64,000 bases of DNA from Actinomadura harenae (GCF_003696215.1 NZ_RFFG01000018.1:53578-117577), one strand, 5' to 3'; positions 1-10,142 are shown, counted from the first letter of the stretch. Notes: a model not told the origin generated them from the sequence alone. A program made the numbers and translations.

Positions 1-914
1 CGGATCCCGGCCTTGTTGAAGGCGTAGAGCAGCAGGCCCGAGCAGTCGTACCCGCCCTCGGCCTCCGACTCGCCGCCCCACACGTACGGCCAGCCGATCC
101 GGGACGCGGCGGCGCGGATCACCGTCTGCACCTGCGACGCGGTCATGACCTTGCCGTTCGCGGCGCCCGTCGTGCCGCCGGAGGACGCCGGGACGTCGAT
201 CTTCGGGTCGACCTGGACGGCCTTCAGGCCCTTCGGCAGCGCCTTGCGGACCGCCTTGAGCAGCTTCACCGAGTCCGTCTTCGGGGCGCTGACCAGCATC
301 GCGTTCCCGGACGGCAGGCCGAGCGCCATCGCGGTCTGATGCGAGACGACCGCGTCCACGTCGCCGATGCCCATCGTCGCGTACGCGCCGACGCGCAGCT
401 CGGAGGTGTGGTCGGTGCCGCCCGTCGGGACCCGGCTGCCGAGCGCGACCCCGCCGTCGTTGCCCATCGTGAACGAGATCGCGACGTCGCCGGCGGCGAT
501 GTTGCGCCACAGCGCGTCCGACTTGGCGGTCGGCTCAGGCGTGTACTCGCGGAACGTGGAGACGTTGACGCCCATCAGGCCGACGCGCTTGCCGCCGACC
601 ATGGCCTGGACGGCGTCCACGGTCTCGACGCCCTGGACGCCCTTCATCGCCTTGACCTTGGCGATGACGTCCGCGGGCAGCGTCGAGGACCCGGCGACCA
701 GCACCTGGGGCGCGAGACGCTTGCCGAGCGGCGCGACGGCGGGCGGCGTGAGCGCGGAGTCGCTGGACGCCGCGACGTACCGTCCGGTCATCGTCTGCGG
801 CGCATGGTGCGCGCGCCCGCCGTAGGCCACCACGACGGCCGTGTTCGCGGCCAGGGTGGTCACGACCGAAACGCCGATGATCGTCGGTAGAACCCGGCGG
901 TTCGGCTTGCGCAC
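1..914 (-). CDS. NlpC/P60-type cell-wall hydrolase, 3' end cut by window edge
   Basis: Read on the minus strand from a GTG at 914, preceded by a GAGGGAG ribosome site about 7 bases upstream. The protein starts with a basic residue cluster and a hydrophobic segment (about residues 8-28), which looks like a signal anchor. A long region of about 210 residues of unknown fold follows, with the flavour of a secreted actinobacterial protein that positions itself at the wall. The last visible residues contain a WPYVWGGE segment and YDCSGLL, which is the start of an NlpC/P60 cysteine peptidase domain with the catalytic Cys in DCSG. NlpC/P60 enzymes cut gamma-D-Glu-diaminopimelate bonds in peptidoglycan. 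The catalytic His lies beyond base 1 and cannot be checked. Family assignment is firm, substrate is inference. Confidence 0.82.
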   Translation of the reverse strand, partial: MRKPNRRVLPTIIGVSVVTTLAANTAVVVAYGGRAHHAPQTMTGRYVAASSDSALTPPAVAPLGKRLAPQVLVAGSSTLPADVIAKVKAMKGVQGVETVDAVQAMVGGKRVGLMGVNVSTFREYTPEPTAKSDALWRNIAAGDVAISFTMGNDGGVALGSRVPTGGTDHTSELRVGAYATMGIGDVDAVVSHQTAMALGLPSGNAMLVSAPKTDSVKLLKAVRKALPKGLKAVQVDPKIDVPASSGGTTGAANGKVMTASQVQTVIRAAASRIGWPYVWGGESEAEGGYDCSGLLLYAFNKAGI

Positions 915-1090
915 GGCATCGCTCCCTCGTCGTTCATGGACCACCGAACTATGGCGCAGATTCGCGACCAGAGTCCAGATACCCGGCGTCTCCGCCGGCA
1001 CCCTGCCCCTTCGGGCCGCTTTGGGTCAGTCCCGTCTCCGCTACCAAGTGGTAACACCAACCACAGGAGAGATCAAGGTCACGTCCCGAC

Positions 1091-1110
1091 AAAAATGGAC
1101 GCATAGTCCA
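1091..1110 (-). terminator. Rho-independent-type terminator after the DUF255 gene
   Basis: On the minus strand, directly after the stop codon at 1114-1112, a 5-bp stem TGGAC/GTCCA with a 5-nt loop (1110-1096) is followed by five T residues. The stem is short, but T runs are rare in this GC-rich DNA and the position fits. Confidence 0.5.
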
Positions 1111-1111
1111 A

Positions 1112-3097
1112 TTACTCCTGTAGTTCGCGTCCGAGCGCCGCGGTGGTCGTGACCGGAAGCCTGCACTCGAACCCCTTGCACACGTACGCCGTCGGCACCC
1201 CGTCGACCAGCGGACGGCCGTCCAGCAGCGGCACGTCCCGCGTGCCCGGAACGCCGATGCTCACGACCGCGCCCGGCGACGTCGCCATGAGCGCCGTCCG
1301 GTGCAGCTCGTGCGTGCGCGGGTCGTCCGCCTCACCGAGGATCCCGATCTCCAGCGGACCCGCGAGGTTCGCCTCGGCGACCGCGAGACCCCACCCGGCG
1401 AACCGCGCCGCGCCCCGCTCGACGAGGACCTTGGCGGGAGCGAGCGCCCCCCAGGCCGCCTCGCGCGCCCACGAGGACGCGGTCAGCGCCGCGAACGACA
1501 GCAGCGCGCCCGCCGCCGCGAACTGTCCCGACGGCGACGCGTTGTCCGTCGGGTCCTTCGGCCGCTGGAACAGCCGCTCGGCGTCGTCGGCGGTGTCGTA
1601 GAAGCCGTCCGCTCCGTCGGAGAAGTGCTCGAGGACCGTCTCCAGCAGCTCGCCCGCCAGCCGCAGATGCTTCGGATCACCCGTGACGCCGTGCAGCGCG
1701 AGCAGCCCCTCCGCCACATTTCCGTAGTCGTCGAGCACGCCCGCATTGGCTCCGGCGACACCGTCGCGGGACGTCCTGGTCAGCCGCCCGTCCCGCAGGT
1801 GGACGTCCACCAGCAGCCCGGCCGTCTCCTCCGCCGCCCTGACCAGATCCGGACGCCCGAACAACGCCCCGCACTCCGCGAGCGCGGCCACCGCGAGCCC
1901 GTTCCACGACGCCACGACCTCGTCGTCCCGCGCGGGCGGAACCCGCCGCTCCCGCGCGGCCAGCAACGCCGCGCGGATCCGCTCGTAGCGCGCGCGATCG
2001 TCCGGATCGTCATGCAACTGGAGAACCGACGAATCGTGCTCGAACGTTCCCGTCACATCGAAGAGCTCCACGGCCAACGCCGCGCCCTCCGCGCCGAGGA
2101 CCTCCTCCAGCTGCTCGGGCGTCCAGACGTAGTACCGGCCCTCTTCGCCCTCGCTGTCGGCGTCCAGCGCCGAGGCGAACCCGCCCTCCGCCGTCCGCAG
2201 ATCGTGGACCATCCAGTCACACGTCTCCAACGCGATCCGGCGCGCGAACACACTTCCGGTGATGCGCCACCAATGCGCGTAGACCCGCGCCAGAAGCGCG
2301 TTGTCGTACAGCATTTTCTCGAAATGCGGGACGACCCACGACGCGTCCACCGAGTACCGCGCGAACCCGCCGCCCAACTGGTCGTACATCCCGCCCCGCG
2401 CCATGGCCTCCAACGAGTGCCCGGCCATGGCGAGCGCCTGGTCGTCCCTCGTGCGCACGTGATGCCGGAGCAGGAACTCCAGAACCATGGACGGCGGAAA
2501 CTTCGGCGCGCCCCCGAACCCGCCGCGCGCCGCGTCGTAATCCTCGGCCAGCTCCTGGGCCGCGACGATCAGGGCGTCACCGTCCGGCGCGAGCCCGCCG
2601 GCCAGCCCCGCCTTCCCTTCCTTGGACGTCAGCACCTCGACGACGTGCCGTCCCTGCTGCTCGATGTCGTCCCGCTGCTCCCGCCACGCCTTGTCGACGG
2701 CCCGCAGAACCGCCTGGAAATGCTCACGCGGAAAATACGTCCCGCAGTAGAACGGCGCCCCGTCCGGCGTCATGAACACCGTCATGGGCCACCCGCCCTG
2801 CCCGGTCATCGCCTGCGTGGCCTCCATATAGACCGCGTCGATGTCCGGCCGCTCTTCGCGGTCCACCTTGATGTTGACGAACAACTCGTTCATCAGGCCC
2901 GCCGTCGGCCCGTCCTCGAACGACTCGTGCGCCATCACATGACACCAGTGACAGGCCGCGTACCCGACAGAAAGCAGAATCGGAACATCCCGCCGACGCG
3001 CCTCGGCCAGGGCGTCCTCGCCCCATTCCCACCAGTCCACCGGATTCCCGGCATGCTGCAGCAGATAAGGGCTGGTCGCGTCCTTGAGACGGTTCAT
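1112..3097 (-). CDS. DUF255 thioredoxin-domain protein (YyaL/SSP411 family)
   Basis: 661 residues from an ATG at 3097, the usual size for the YyaL/SPATA20 family. The N-terminal thioredoxin-like domain carries the motif CHWCHVM at residues 49-55, with the two Cys of a CxxC-like redox site. The remaining 500 residues resemble an (alpha/alpha)6 barrel of the type seen in sugar epimerases, including the segment [13 protein letters not shown] typical of the family. The biochemical role is not known with certainty; a redox or carbohydrate-related function is often suggested. In M. tuberculosis the homologue (Rv1084, from memory) sits beside mca; here the two are separated by about 18 kb of inserted genes. 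A small hairpin-T5 terminator follows the stop. Confidence 0.93.
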   Translation of the reverse strand: MNRLKDATSPYLLQHAGNPVDWWEWGEDALAEARRRDVPILLSVGYAACHWCHVMAHESFEDGPTAGLMNELFVNIKVDREERPDIDAVYMEATQAMTGQGGWPMTVFMTPDGAPFYCGTYFPREHFQAVLRAVDKAWREQRDDIEQQGRHVVEVLTSKEGKAGLAGGLAPDGDALIVAAQELAEDYDAARGGFGGAPKFPPSMVLEFLLRHHVRTRDDQALAMAGHSLEAMARGGMYDQLGGGFARYSVDASWVVPHFEKMLYDNALLARVYAHWWRITGSVFARRIALETCDWMVHDLRTAEGGFASALDADSEGEEGRYYVWTPEQLEEVLGAEGAALAVELFDVTGTFEHDSSVLQLHDDPDDRARYERIRAALLAARERRVPPARDDEVVASWNGLAVAALAECGALFGRPDLVRAAEETAGLLVDVHLRDGRLTRTSRDGVAGANAGVLDDYGNVAEGLLALHGVTGDPKHLRLAGELLETVLEHFSDGADGFYDTADDAERLFQRPKDPTDNASPSGQFAAAGALLSFAALTASSWAREAAWGALAPAKVLVERGAARFAGWGLAVAEANLAGPLEIGILGEADDPRTHELHRTALMATSPGAVVSIGVPGTRDVPLLDGRPLVDGVPTAYVCKGFECRLPVTTTAALGRELQE

Positions 3098-3163
3098 CCT
3101 CCGATCCTCCCCCGCCTCCCGCCAGAGAATGTCAGCGGGGGCGAGGATGACCGGAGATCGTCA

Positions 3164-4507
3164 TCACCCTGCGGGCAGCGCCACCACGAACCTCGCGCCG
3201 CCGGGCGTGGGAGCGAGGGTGATGTCGCCCCCGGCGGAGCGGGCGAGGCGGCGGGCCAGGGGGAGACCGAGACCCGCGCCGTCGTGGCCGTCGTCCGGGT
3301 GGGCGCGACGACCCGCCTCGAAGACGGCCGCGCCCACCGTCCCGGGAACACCGCGGCCGTCGTCGGCCACCGCCACCAACACCCCGCCGGGCCGCCGCGC
3401 CGACTCCACGGTGATCCGGTGCACGGCGTAGCGGCGGGCGTTGTCGAGCAGCGGGGTGAGGATGCGCTCCACGAGCGCCGCGGGGACGCCGACGGTCGCG
3501 CCGTCGCCGACCACGGTGACGGGCGGGGCCTCGGGGTGCTCCTCGCGGCTGCGCTCGGCCAGTGCCCGGGCCACGTCGTCCACGACGCAGCGGCCGGGGA
3601 CCTGGCCGGCGCGGGTGCGGGCCTCGGAGAGCAGGGTCTCGCAGATCCGCTGCATCTGGGCCGCCGCGTCGGCGATGGCCTCGTGCGAGGTGCGCCGGTC
3701 GTCGGCGTCACGGGGACGGGCGGTGAGCCAGTCGGTCTCGGCGGTGATCCGGGCCAGGGGGGTGCGCAGTTCGTGGGAGAGCTCGGCCGTCAGCTGCCGC
3801 TCGTGGCGCAGCATCGCGGCCTGGCGGTCGAGGAGCTGGTCGAGGTTGCCGGCGAGCCCGGCGAGTTCGGCGAGGTGCCCGCCCGCCCCGAACCTGCGGG
3901 CGGTGCCGTGCTCGCTCCACTCGGCGGCCTGGGCGCTCATCCGGCCCACCGGGCGCAGGGCCCGGCCGACCACCGTGCGGGTCACGAGGTAGATGCCGGC
4001 GAGCAGCAGCACGCAGAGCCCGATGGAACCGGCCAGCGCCGACCGGGCGGTGAAGCGGTAGGCGTCCAGGCCGACCGACGCGACGACCGTGCCCACCTGC
4101 CGGTCCCCTGCCATCACCGGTAGCGCGTACAGCCGGAAGGCGTGCGGTTCGGGCGTGTCCGTGAAGGCCGTCCCGCTCCCGGCCAGCCGGTCCGCGCGGC
4201 CCTGGAGCGCGGACGAGGCGCTGGGACGCTGGATGGCCCTGGCGCCCTGGTAGATCCAGATCCCGACGTCGAGGGCACGGTCGTCCGCCGGTTCGCGCTC
4301 CACGATCCGGCCGTCCGGTCGCGCCTCCATCGTCGCCGCCACCGCCACCGCGCGGGTGCGCACCAGGTCGTCCGCCTGCCCGCGCAGGTGCGCGCCCAGT
4401 TCCGCGTTGAAGACGGCGGTGAGCACGGCGACCCAGATCGCGGTGGTGGCCAGCGCGACCAGGCTGAGGCGGCCGCGCAGCGTCGCGGGGGCTCGCATGA
4501 CCCTCAT
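3164..4507 (-). CDS. Two-component sensor histidine kinase (HAMP, HisKA, HATPase)
   Basis: 447 residues. Two membrane helices (about 15-34 and 158-178) flank an extracytoplasmic sensor of about 120 residues. A HAMP linker follows, then the phospho-acceptor box LSHELRTPLARI with His245, and a C-terminal ATPase domain with an N-box (LLDNARRYA), DDGRG and GAGLGLPLA. This is the EnvZ/OmpR-class kinase layout. The start ATG at 4507 overlaps the stop of the upstream response regulator by four bases (ATGA), so the two genes are translationally coupled. The signal sensed is unknown; the sensor domain has no recognisable fold by eye. The divergent DUF347 gene is the obvious candidate target of the system. 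Confidence 0.95.
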   Translation of the reverse strand: MRVMRAPATLRGRLSLVALATTAIWVAVLTAVFNAELGAHLRGQADDLVRTRAVAVAATMEARPDGRIVEREPADDRALDVGIWIYQGARAIQRPSASSALQGRADRLAGSGTAFTDTPEPHAFRLYALPVMAGDRQVGTVVASVGLDAYRFTARSALAGSIGLCVLLLAGIYLVTRTVVGRALRPVGRMSAQAAEWSEHGTARRFGAGGHLAELAGLAGNLDQLLDRQAAMLRHERQLTAELSHELRTPLARITAETDWLTARPRDADDRRTSHEAIADAAAQMQRICETLLSEARTRAGQVPGRCVVDDVARALAERSREEHPEAPPVTVVGDGATVGVPAALVERILTPLLDNARRYAVHRITVESARRPGGVLVAVADDGRGVPGTVGAAVFEAGRRAHPDDGHDGAGLGLPLARRLARSAGGDITLAPTPGGARFVVALPAG

Positions 4508-5172
4508 GCGAGGCGGTAGCCCACACCGCGCGCCGTCGCGATGCCCCGCGCGCTGCCCGCCTCACGCAGCTTGCGCCGCAGACGCACCAGGTACTGGTCC
4601 AAGGTGTTGTCGCTGACCAGGGCGCCCTCGGGCCACCCCGCACGCAGCAGCGTCCGCCTGCGGACCACCGCGCCGGGGGCGGACATCAGGCAGGCCAGCA
4701 GCCGGAACTCGGTCGGGGTGAGCGCCACGGCCGCGCCGCTCGCCGACTCCAGCACGTGCGCGACCGGGTCCAGCCGCAGGCCGTCCACCTCTACGGCGGG
4801 CTCGCGGCCGCCCCGGCGCAGCGCGGCGCGCACCCGGGCCGCGAGCTCGGCCAGGTGGAAGGGTTTGGCGAGATAGTCGTCGCCCCCGGCCGAGAAGCCC
4901 GACAGCCGGTCGGACAGCCCGTCGTGGGCGGTGAGGAAGAGCACGGGCGCGTCGAAGCCCGCCGCGCGCATGGCATGGCAGACGTCCCGCCCGTCGGAGT
5001 CGGGCAGGCCGACGTCCAGGACCACGGCGTCCACCCGGTCGTGGACGGCACGCAGCGCGCCCGCCCCGTCGGCGGCGGTGAGCACCTCGAAGTGCTCTTC
5101 GCGCAGGCCCCGGGCGAGCACGTCGCGCAGTCCGTGGTCGTCCTCGACGACCAGCACACGGTGAGCAGTCAC
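4504..5172 (-). CDS. OmpR-family DNA-binding response regulator
   Basis: 222 residues from GTG 5172. The receiver domain contains the acidic pair ED-D near residues 10-12, the phosphorylation Asp53 in VVLDVGLPDSDG, Thr in FLTAHD and Lys in YLAKPF. The C-terminal half is a winged-helix output domain (LTPTEFRLLACLM and TLDQYLVRLRRKL). It is the first gene of a two-gene operon with the kinase at 4507-3164. An 11-bp-spaced direct repeat between this gene and the divergent DUF347 gene is a plausible site for it, as OmpR-type regulators usually bind tandem half-sites one helical turn apart. Confidence 0.95.
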   Translation of the reverse strand: MTAHRVLVVEDDHGLRDVLARGLREEHFEVLTAADGAGALRAVHDRVDAVVLDVGLPDSDGRDVCHAMRAAGFDAPVLFLTAHDGLSDRLSGFSAGGDDYLAKPFHLAELAARVRAALRRGGREPAVEVDGLRLDPVAHVLESASGAAVALTPTEFRLLACLMSAPGAVVRRRTLLRAGWPEGALVSDNTLDQYLVRLRRKLREAGSARGIATARGVGYRLA

Positions 5173-5213
5173 GCGGGCCAGTATCGCCGGGGCGGGCGCG
5201 TGCCCGAACCGCT

Positions 5214-5234
5214 GCTCAGGTTGTGTTCAGGTCC
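5214..5234. promoter_or_regulatory. Candidate OmpR-type direct-repeat operator
   Basis: Two copies of TCAGGT (5216-5221 and 5227-5232) start exactly 11 bp apart in the 82-bp gap between the divergent response-regulator gene and the DUF347 gene. This spacing is what tandem OmpR/PhoB-family half-sites show. Binding by the adjacent regulator is inference. Confidence 0.45.
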
Positions 5235-5254
5235 GCCGTGCGAGCCTCCCGCCC

Positions 5255-6508
5255 ATGGCAACCACCACTCAACCGGCCGCGGCCACCCCCGGGGCCCGCC
5301 AGATGCTGAACAAGGTCCCCGAGGTCACGATCTGGTTCTGGGTCATCAAGATCCTCTGCACCACGGTCGGTGAGAGCTTCGCCGACTGGATCAACACGAC
5401 CCTCGGTGTCGGCCTCATCAACACCTCGCTGCTCTTCACCGCCGTTCTGGCCGGAGCCCTGGGCTGGCAGCTCGGCACCAGGCGCTACGTCCCGTTCGTG
5501 TACTGGCTCACCGTCGTGGTGCTCAGCGTGACCGGCACCCTCTACACCGACATCCTCACCGACAGCCAGGGCGTCCCCCTCGCGGTGAGCAGCAGCGTGT
5601 TCGCCGGCGTCCTCGCCGTCGTCTTCGGGATCTGGTACGCCCGCGAGCGGACCCTGTCGATCCACAGCATCGTCACCCGCTCCCGCGAGCTCTTCTACTG
5701 GCTCGCCGTCCTGGTCACCTTCGCCCTCGGCACCGCGACCGGCGACTGGACCCTGGAGCTGACGGGCTGGGCCCCCGGCGTCTCCGTGCTCCTCCCGCTC
5801 GGACTCATCGCGGCCATCGTGCTCGCGTGGCGCCTCGGCGCGAACGTGGTGCTCTCCTTCTGGCTGGCCTACATCCTCACCCGCCCGCTCGGCGCCAACC
5901 TCGGCGACTGGCTCGCCTCGCCCGGCGGCGACGGCGGCCTGGGCCTCGGCACCGCGATGACCAGCGTGATCTTCCTGGCCGCGATCCTCGCCACCGTCCT
6001 CTACCTCGCCCGCAGCCGCAGCGACGTCATCGAGACCCGCGGCCCGAACCAGACCGCACGGGCGGCGGACCCGGCGCGCGAGCGGATCATGCTCGGCTAC
6101 TACGCCCTCGTGGCGATCGCCGCCACGGCGCTCCTGGTCTGGGCGCACCAGCGGCCGCACGCGGCCGTGGCCTCCGAGGAGGACGGACCCGCCCCCTCGT
6201 CCGCCCCTCTCACCCCGAAGCAGGCCACGTCCTCGTTCCCTCCCGCCGACATCGCCAGGTTCCGCAAGATCACAGCCGACACCCTGGCCAAGCTCAACGC
6301 GGGCCACCAGGCGGCCGCGACCACCCGGGTCACCGCCCTCGAGACCGCCTGGGACGACGACCAGGCCAAGCTCCAGCGCAAGAACCCGAAGGCCTGGACC
6401 TTCCTCGACGGCGAGATCGACCACGTCCTCAAGGCACTACGCGCCCCGAAGCCGGACAAGGCCGCCGAGATCCACGCCCTCAACGCCCTCCTCACCTCAC
6501 TCAAGTGA
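5255..6508 (+). CDS. DUF347-repeat membrane protein (COG4705)
   Basis: 417 residues with about eight hydrophobic segments in the first 300 residues. The opening KVPEVTIWFWVIKIL, followed by TTVGESFADW, is the signature of DUF347, a repeat of unknown function that occurs several times per protein; a second copy is visible around RELFYWLAVLVTFALGTATGDW. A further helix lies near residue 280. The last 130 residues are hydrophilic, without recognisable domain, and unusual for the family, which normally ends soon after the membrane part. It is divergent from a two-component system and has no strong Shine-Dalgarno site, so its transcript may be short-leadered. Its biochemical function is not known. 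Its stop region overlaps the convergent STAND gene by 8 bases. Confidence 0.85.
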   Translation: MATTTQPAAATPGARQMLNKVPEVTIWFWVIKILCTTVGESFADWINTTLGVGLINTSLLFTAVLAGALGWQLGTRRYVPFVYWLTVVVLSVTGTLYTDILTDSQGVPLAVSSSVFAGVLAVVFGIWYARERTLSIHSIVTRSRELFYWLAVLVTFALGTATGDWTLELTGWAPGVSVLLPLGLIAAIVLAWRLGANVVLSFWLAYILTRPLGANLGDWLASPGGDGGLGLGTAMTSVIFLAAILATVLYLARSRSDVIETRGPNQTARAADPARERIMLGYYALVAIAATALLVWAHQRPHAAVASEEDGPAPSSAPLTPKQATSSFPPADIARFRKITADTLAKLNAGHQAAATTRVTALETAWDDDQAKLQRKNPKAWTFLDGEIDHVLKALRAPKPDKAAEIHALNALLTSLK

Positions 6509-9500
6509 GCGACGGCGCCCCGATCCGCCGGTGGCGGTCGAGCACCTCGGCGACCGCGTGCACCACGTCCGGATCGGTTCGCGCCAGCGCCGGAAGTGCC
6601 CAGTACCAGCCGCCGGTGCCCAGGGCCCCGGCGATCAGTTCGGCGGCGTGGGCCGTCCCCGTGGCTTCCCCTGGACGCGTGTGATGCGCGAGGACGCGGA
6701 GCACCGACAGAGTCCAACCGTCCTCACCTGCGGCGACGTCGAGGTACGCGGGGACACCTGACAGATATCCGGCGACCGTCGCCTGCGCGATGCCTCTGGC
6801 GGCAGGATCCGGAACCTCATCGACAAGGCTGCGAGCGTCCTTTTCCTCACCGCGCGCGGCCTGCAGCAGTGCGAGGCCGGTGGCCAGCAGGGGCTCGGTG
6901 GCGAGCCGGGCCCCTGCCGCCGTCCGCAGGGACGCAACGCGCGCCTCCACCCGCATCCCGGCGGCAAGACACCGGAATGCCTCGAACAGCTCGCCCCCGG
7001 ACGCCGTCATCCCGACCCCCGGCAGGCCGTCGGCCACGACCCGCGCCACGAACCCCGCCGGATCGAGCCCTGCCCGAACGGCCAGAGCGGCCCGCCGATA
7101 GGGAATCCCGGCCTTCCCGAACGGCCGCGCCCCCGAGGCCGGACGGGCCCACTGCGCCGCTCGTTCACCCTCGCCTCCATGTGCGAACGCCTGAGCGACC
7201 AGGGCCCGCATCTCCGGCGTCCGCGCCGCCCCCGCCCTCTCAGCGACCGCCACCGCCTCCACCGCACACCGCACTGCCTCGCCAGAACGCCGCCCCTCGG
7301 CATACGCCCTGGTCGCCGCCCCCAGCACGCGCACATGCAGCAGCGGGTCAGTCCGTCCGGTCGTCAATGAGGCAAGCCGGGCGTCCGCGTCCTCGCCAGC
7401 ACGCACGAGCGCTTCAGCAAGGAAGGGAAGCCAAGCGACCTGCGCCTCCCCCTCGGCGACGGCCTTCATGTGCTCATCGAGACGCCGCCTGAGCTGCGGA
7501 CCGTTACCAAGACTGGACGAATGCTGAACCTCGCACAGCAGAGACGCCTCTTCTGCTTCACCAACGTCCTCCGCCTCGGCGTCGAGCAGTGACGCGGCCC
7601 GCGCCGTGACCTCCGCTGGAAACCCAGCGAGCATGTCGTGGGTCTCAGCACGTAGCAGGCCGAGGTCAAGGCGCGCCTGCACCAACAGAGCCAGCGAGTC
7701 ACCGAGCCTGTCGTCCCGCGCGGTGCCCAGGGCCTGCCGCGCCCCGTCCCTCGCGACCTTCTCCAGTTCACGGGCCTGAGGCCAGGTCTCCGATCCCTGG
7801 ATGTCGTCCCCCGTTGCCTTGGCCAGCGCAGAAGCGGTCATGGCACAGCAGTCGACCGCGACGAGACCGGAGGAATCCGCCACCAGCCCTTCGGAGAGCT
7901 CCTTCATCCTCCGCAGGCACTCGTCGCGTCGTCCCGGATCGTGCTCGGTCAGGGACGCCCAGATCTGAACTGCGAAAACCGGAGCGTCCACCTCCTGACG
8001 CTCCGCCTCGTCGAATAGGGCCCTCGACACCCGCTCCGCGAAGGCGGGGTCGGATCCGCGAAGCAGGCCCGCTGCCCTTGCCGCCGGTTCGACGTTCTCC
8101 GGACGGCAGAGGTCCACGCCGCTCAGCAGGCGAATCGCGTCGTCGGCCAGTCCCACCTCGGCCAGGACGACGGCCGTCCGCGGGACGATCGCCCAGGTGT
8201 CCCATTCGGCCGCGCCGGATGTCGAACCGGGCTCCCGTTCCGCCCTTTCGGCCCACACCGCCGCCTCACGCGCGAGCTCCTTCGCCTCCCCCTCCGTCCC
8301 CAGGGACGAGAGCACTCGGACCACTTCAGCGAGCCGGACCGCCTTGGAAGCCGGATCATCCGTCCTCAAGGCCAGCGATCGTGCCCTCTCCACATCCCCG
8401 ACCAGGCACAACGCCCGCAACACCGCGCGCGGAACGGGCCGGCTCCGCGCCTCCAGCAGCGACCTCGACGCCGCCGCCGACGCCAGGACGACAGGCGTCG
8501 GCACCATCTGCGCGACCTCGTCCAACGAGGCGAGCGCAAGATCGGCCCGCCCTCGGTCCGCAAGCCTCAGCAGCCGACGATGGTCGAGCGCGAACGCGAC
8601 ACGCCGCTCGCCGCCACCGGTCCACGGCAGGGGATCCAGATAGCCGTGAAGCAGATACCCAGGCGAATCAGCAGGCCATCCCGCCTCCCGATACCCATCG
8701 GCCCACCCATGGATGCGCTGGAGGAGCGCCGAGCGCGTGTCCTCGTCCAGCGCGCCCAAGGCCGCTCGGTACAGATCCCTGTACGCCAGGACGAACGCGT
8801 CGGGTTCCAACTCCGCAGGGCAGAGCCCCCGGCTGGCAACGCTGTGCAGCAGAAGATCCAGATCGTGAGGGATCGTCATTTCGGTATGCCCACCGGTCCG
8901 GACCAGCTTGACCAGGTCGTTCTTTGTGAGAGCGCCGTTGGCCACCGCCAGAAAGCCCACGATCTCCTGCTTCCAGGAACCCCCGTCAGCAAGCAACGCG
9001 GTGAGGTCGCGTCGAGCCACAGCGCGCAGGGTCGCCGCCTCGAGCGACGGCCGAAACCCCGCGATCGGAACAGCCTTCCGCAAGGGATGGTCCGGCAGGA
9101 CGTCGTCCGGCAGGGGCGGATGCCACCGATGACTGACCAGAACGACCAGCCCCGCGTACGGCCTTGGCGGGAGCAGCGAGGCAATACTCACGTCATCTGA
9201 GGAGGGCCCGACATCACCGTCCAGCCCGTCGATCAATATCAGTAGATTTCTGTGATTATCCACGCTCTTCGCAGCAGCCGCCTTATACAGCTCGAGAAGA
9301 GCGACGGCGGCATCCCGAGCGGCAGGCGGCTTCTTCCTCACATATTTACTCAGTTCGGCGCACATGGTCGCGAGGAAGTCCCGAGCCGAGTCGCTCCTGA
9401 ACTGGGTGACGAAGTAGGCGACAAGGTCGGTGTTCGGCAACGCGAAGTCCGCGGCGAAAGTGGCGAGCAGCGCGGTCTTTCCCGCCCCGGGCGGCGCCAC

Positions 9501-9974
9501 CAGCGACAGGTAGCCCGAGCCACTGCCGACCAGCTCGTGCAGCTGGTCGAGGTCGGCCTGTCGCCCTTTCAGCTCCTGAGGTCTGCACTTCTCAGCCAAA
9601 TGAGGCCGGTACAGGCGAGGAGCCGAATGGCCGGATTTACGCGGCTTACCTCCCCTGTTCCTCTCAGCCTCCTCCCGAGCTGCCTTCCAGAGGTCGTCCC
9701 ACTGCTGTGGCGTACGCACCGACTTCCGGAGGTGTCGCTCCATGACCTTGATCGCGTTCCGGGCCACCTGCCACGACTCGTCCGACGTCGGCGTCTCCCT
9801 CCCGCTTACCCACTCGCTGAATCTCGTCCTGCTCGCACCCGCCCTCTTGCAGATCTCCGTACTCGTGAGGGGGCGGCCTCGGATGTTCGTCGCCTGGTCG
9901 CGAAGTGACCTCAGTGCGACCGCGAAACTCTCCCGGGCCTCCCTTTGCGAGCCCGGCTCATCCCCCACGCTCAT
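6501..9974 (-). CDS. HTH-STAND NTPase with long helical C-terminal sensor region
   Basis: 1157 residues from ATG 9974, preceded by a GAGGGCGGG ribosome site; an open frame continues upstream but has no good start. Residues 15-85 look like a helix-turn-helix domain (LTSTEICKRAGASRTRFSEWVSG). After a linker with the GRQADLDQL segment common before STAND ATPases comes Walker A APPGAGKT at 160-167 and Walker B LLILIDGLDGD at 244-254, then a sensor-like VVLVSHRW. The remaining 700 or more residues are Ala/Arg/Glu-rich helices resembling a TPR-like solenoid, the usual ligand-sensing part. No nuclease, TIR or membrane effector domain is visible. STAND proteins oligomerise on ligand binding and often drive antiphage cell suicide. 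Gene position, back to back with a Cascade operon lacking cas3, suggests a functional partnership; that is inference. Confidence 0.85.
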   Translation of the reverse strand: MSVGDEPGSQREARESFAVALRSLRDQATNIRGRPLTSTEICKRAGASRTRFSEWVSGRETPTSDESWQVARNAIKVMERHLRKSVRTPQQWDDLWKAAREEAERNRGGKPRKSGHSAPRLYRPHLAEKCRPQELKGRQADLDQLHELVGSGSGYLSLVAPPGAGKTALLATFAADFALPNTDLVAYFVTQFRSDSARDFLATMCAELSKYVRKKPPAARDAAVALLELYKAAAAKSVDNHRNLLILIDGLDGDVGPSSDDVSIASLLPPRPYAGLVVLVSHRWHPPLPDDVLPDHPLRKAVPIAGFRPSLEAATLRAVARRDLTALLADGGSWKQEIVGFLAVANGALTKNDLVKLVRTGGHTEMTIPHDLDLLLHSVASRGLCPAELEPDAFVLAYRDLYRAALGALDEDTRSALLQRIHGWADGYREAGWPADSPGYLLHGYLDPLPWTGGGERRVAFALDHRRLLRLADRGRADLALASLDEVAQMVPTPVVLASAAASRSLLEARSRPVPRAVLRALCLVGDVERARSLALRTDDPASKAVRLAEVVRVLSSLGTEGEAKELAREAAVWAERAEREPGSTSGAAEWDTWAIVPRTAVVLAEVGLADDAIRLLSGVDLCRPENVEPAARAAGLLRGSDPAFAERVSRALFDEAERQEVDAPVFAVQIWASLTEHDPGRRDECLRRMKELSEGLVADSSGLVAVDCCAMTASALAKATGDDIQGSETWPQARELEKVARDGARQALGTARDDRLGDSLALLVQARLDLGLLRAETHDMLAGFPAEVTARAASLLDAEAEDVGEAEEASLLCEVQHSSSLGNGPQLRRRLDEHMKAVAEGEAQVAWLPFLAEALVRAGEDADARLASLTTGRTDPLLHVRVLGAATRAYAEGRRSGEAVRCAVEAVAVAERAGAARTPEMRALVAQAFAHGGEGERAAQWARPASGARPFGKAGIPYRRAALAVRAGLDPAGFVARVVADGLPGVGMTASGGELFEAFRCLAAGMRVEARVASLRTAAGARLATEPLLATGLALLQAARGEEKDARSLVDEVPDPAARGIAQATVAGYLSGVPAYLDVAAGEDGWTLSVLRVLAHHTRPGEATGTAHAAELIAGALGTGGWYWALPALARTDPDVVHAVAEVLDRHRRIGAPSLT

Positions 9975-10142
9975 TTCACCCGCCCTCACGTCAGTCCGCG
10001 GAATTTTCTTTCCTGCCCCTGGCCAGCGGCAACACGACCGAACCAGAGATCCGACCTCGCCGGAAACCTGCCGGACACGAGACAACCGGTGCAGTCGTCG
10101 ACCACGAACGTTCGGTCGGCTCGTCCGGGAGGAGCCCCCATC

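Noticed and set aside
860..1060. Short minus-strand ORF overlapping the NlpC/P60 start
   Set aside because: It lies in another frame, overlaps the true GTG start region and has no recognisable features.
1301..4123. Very long + strand open frame opposite the DUF255 and kinase genes
   Set aside because: Arg/Pro/His-rich translation typical of antisense to high-GC coding DNA; the opposite strand has clear domains.
9252..9908. Plus-strand open frame inside the STAND gene
   Set aside because: Antisense shadow; no start signal or protein features.
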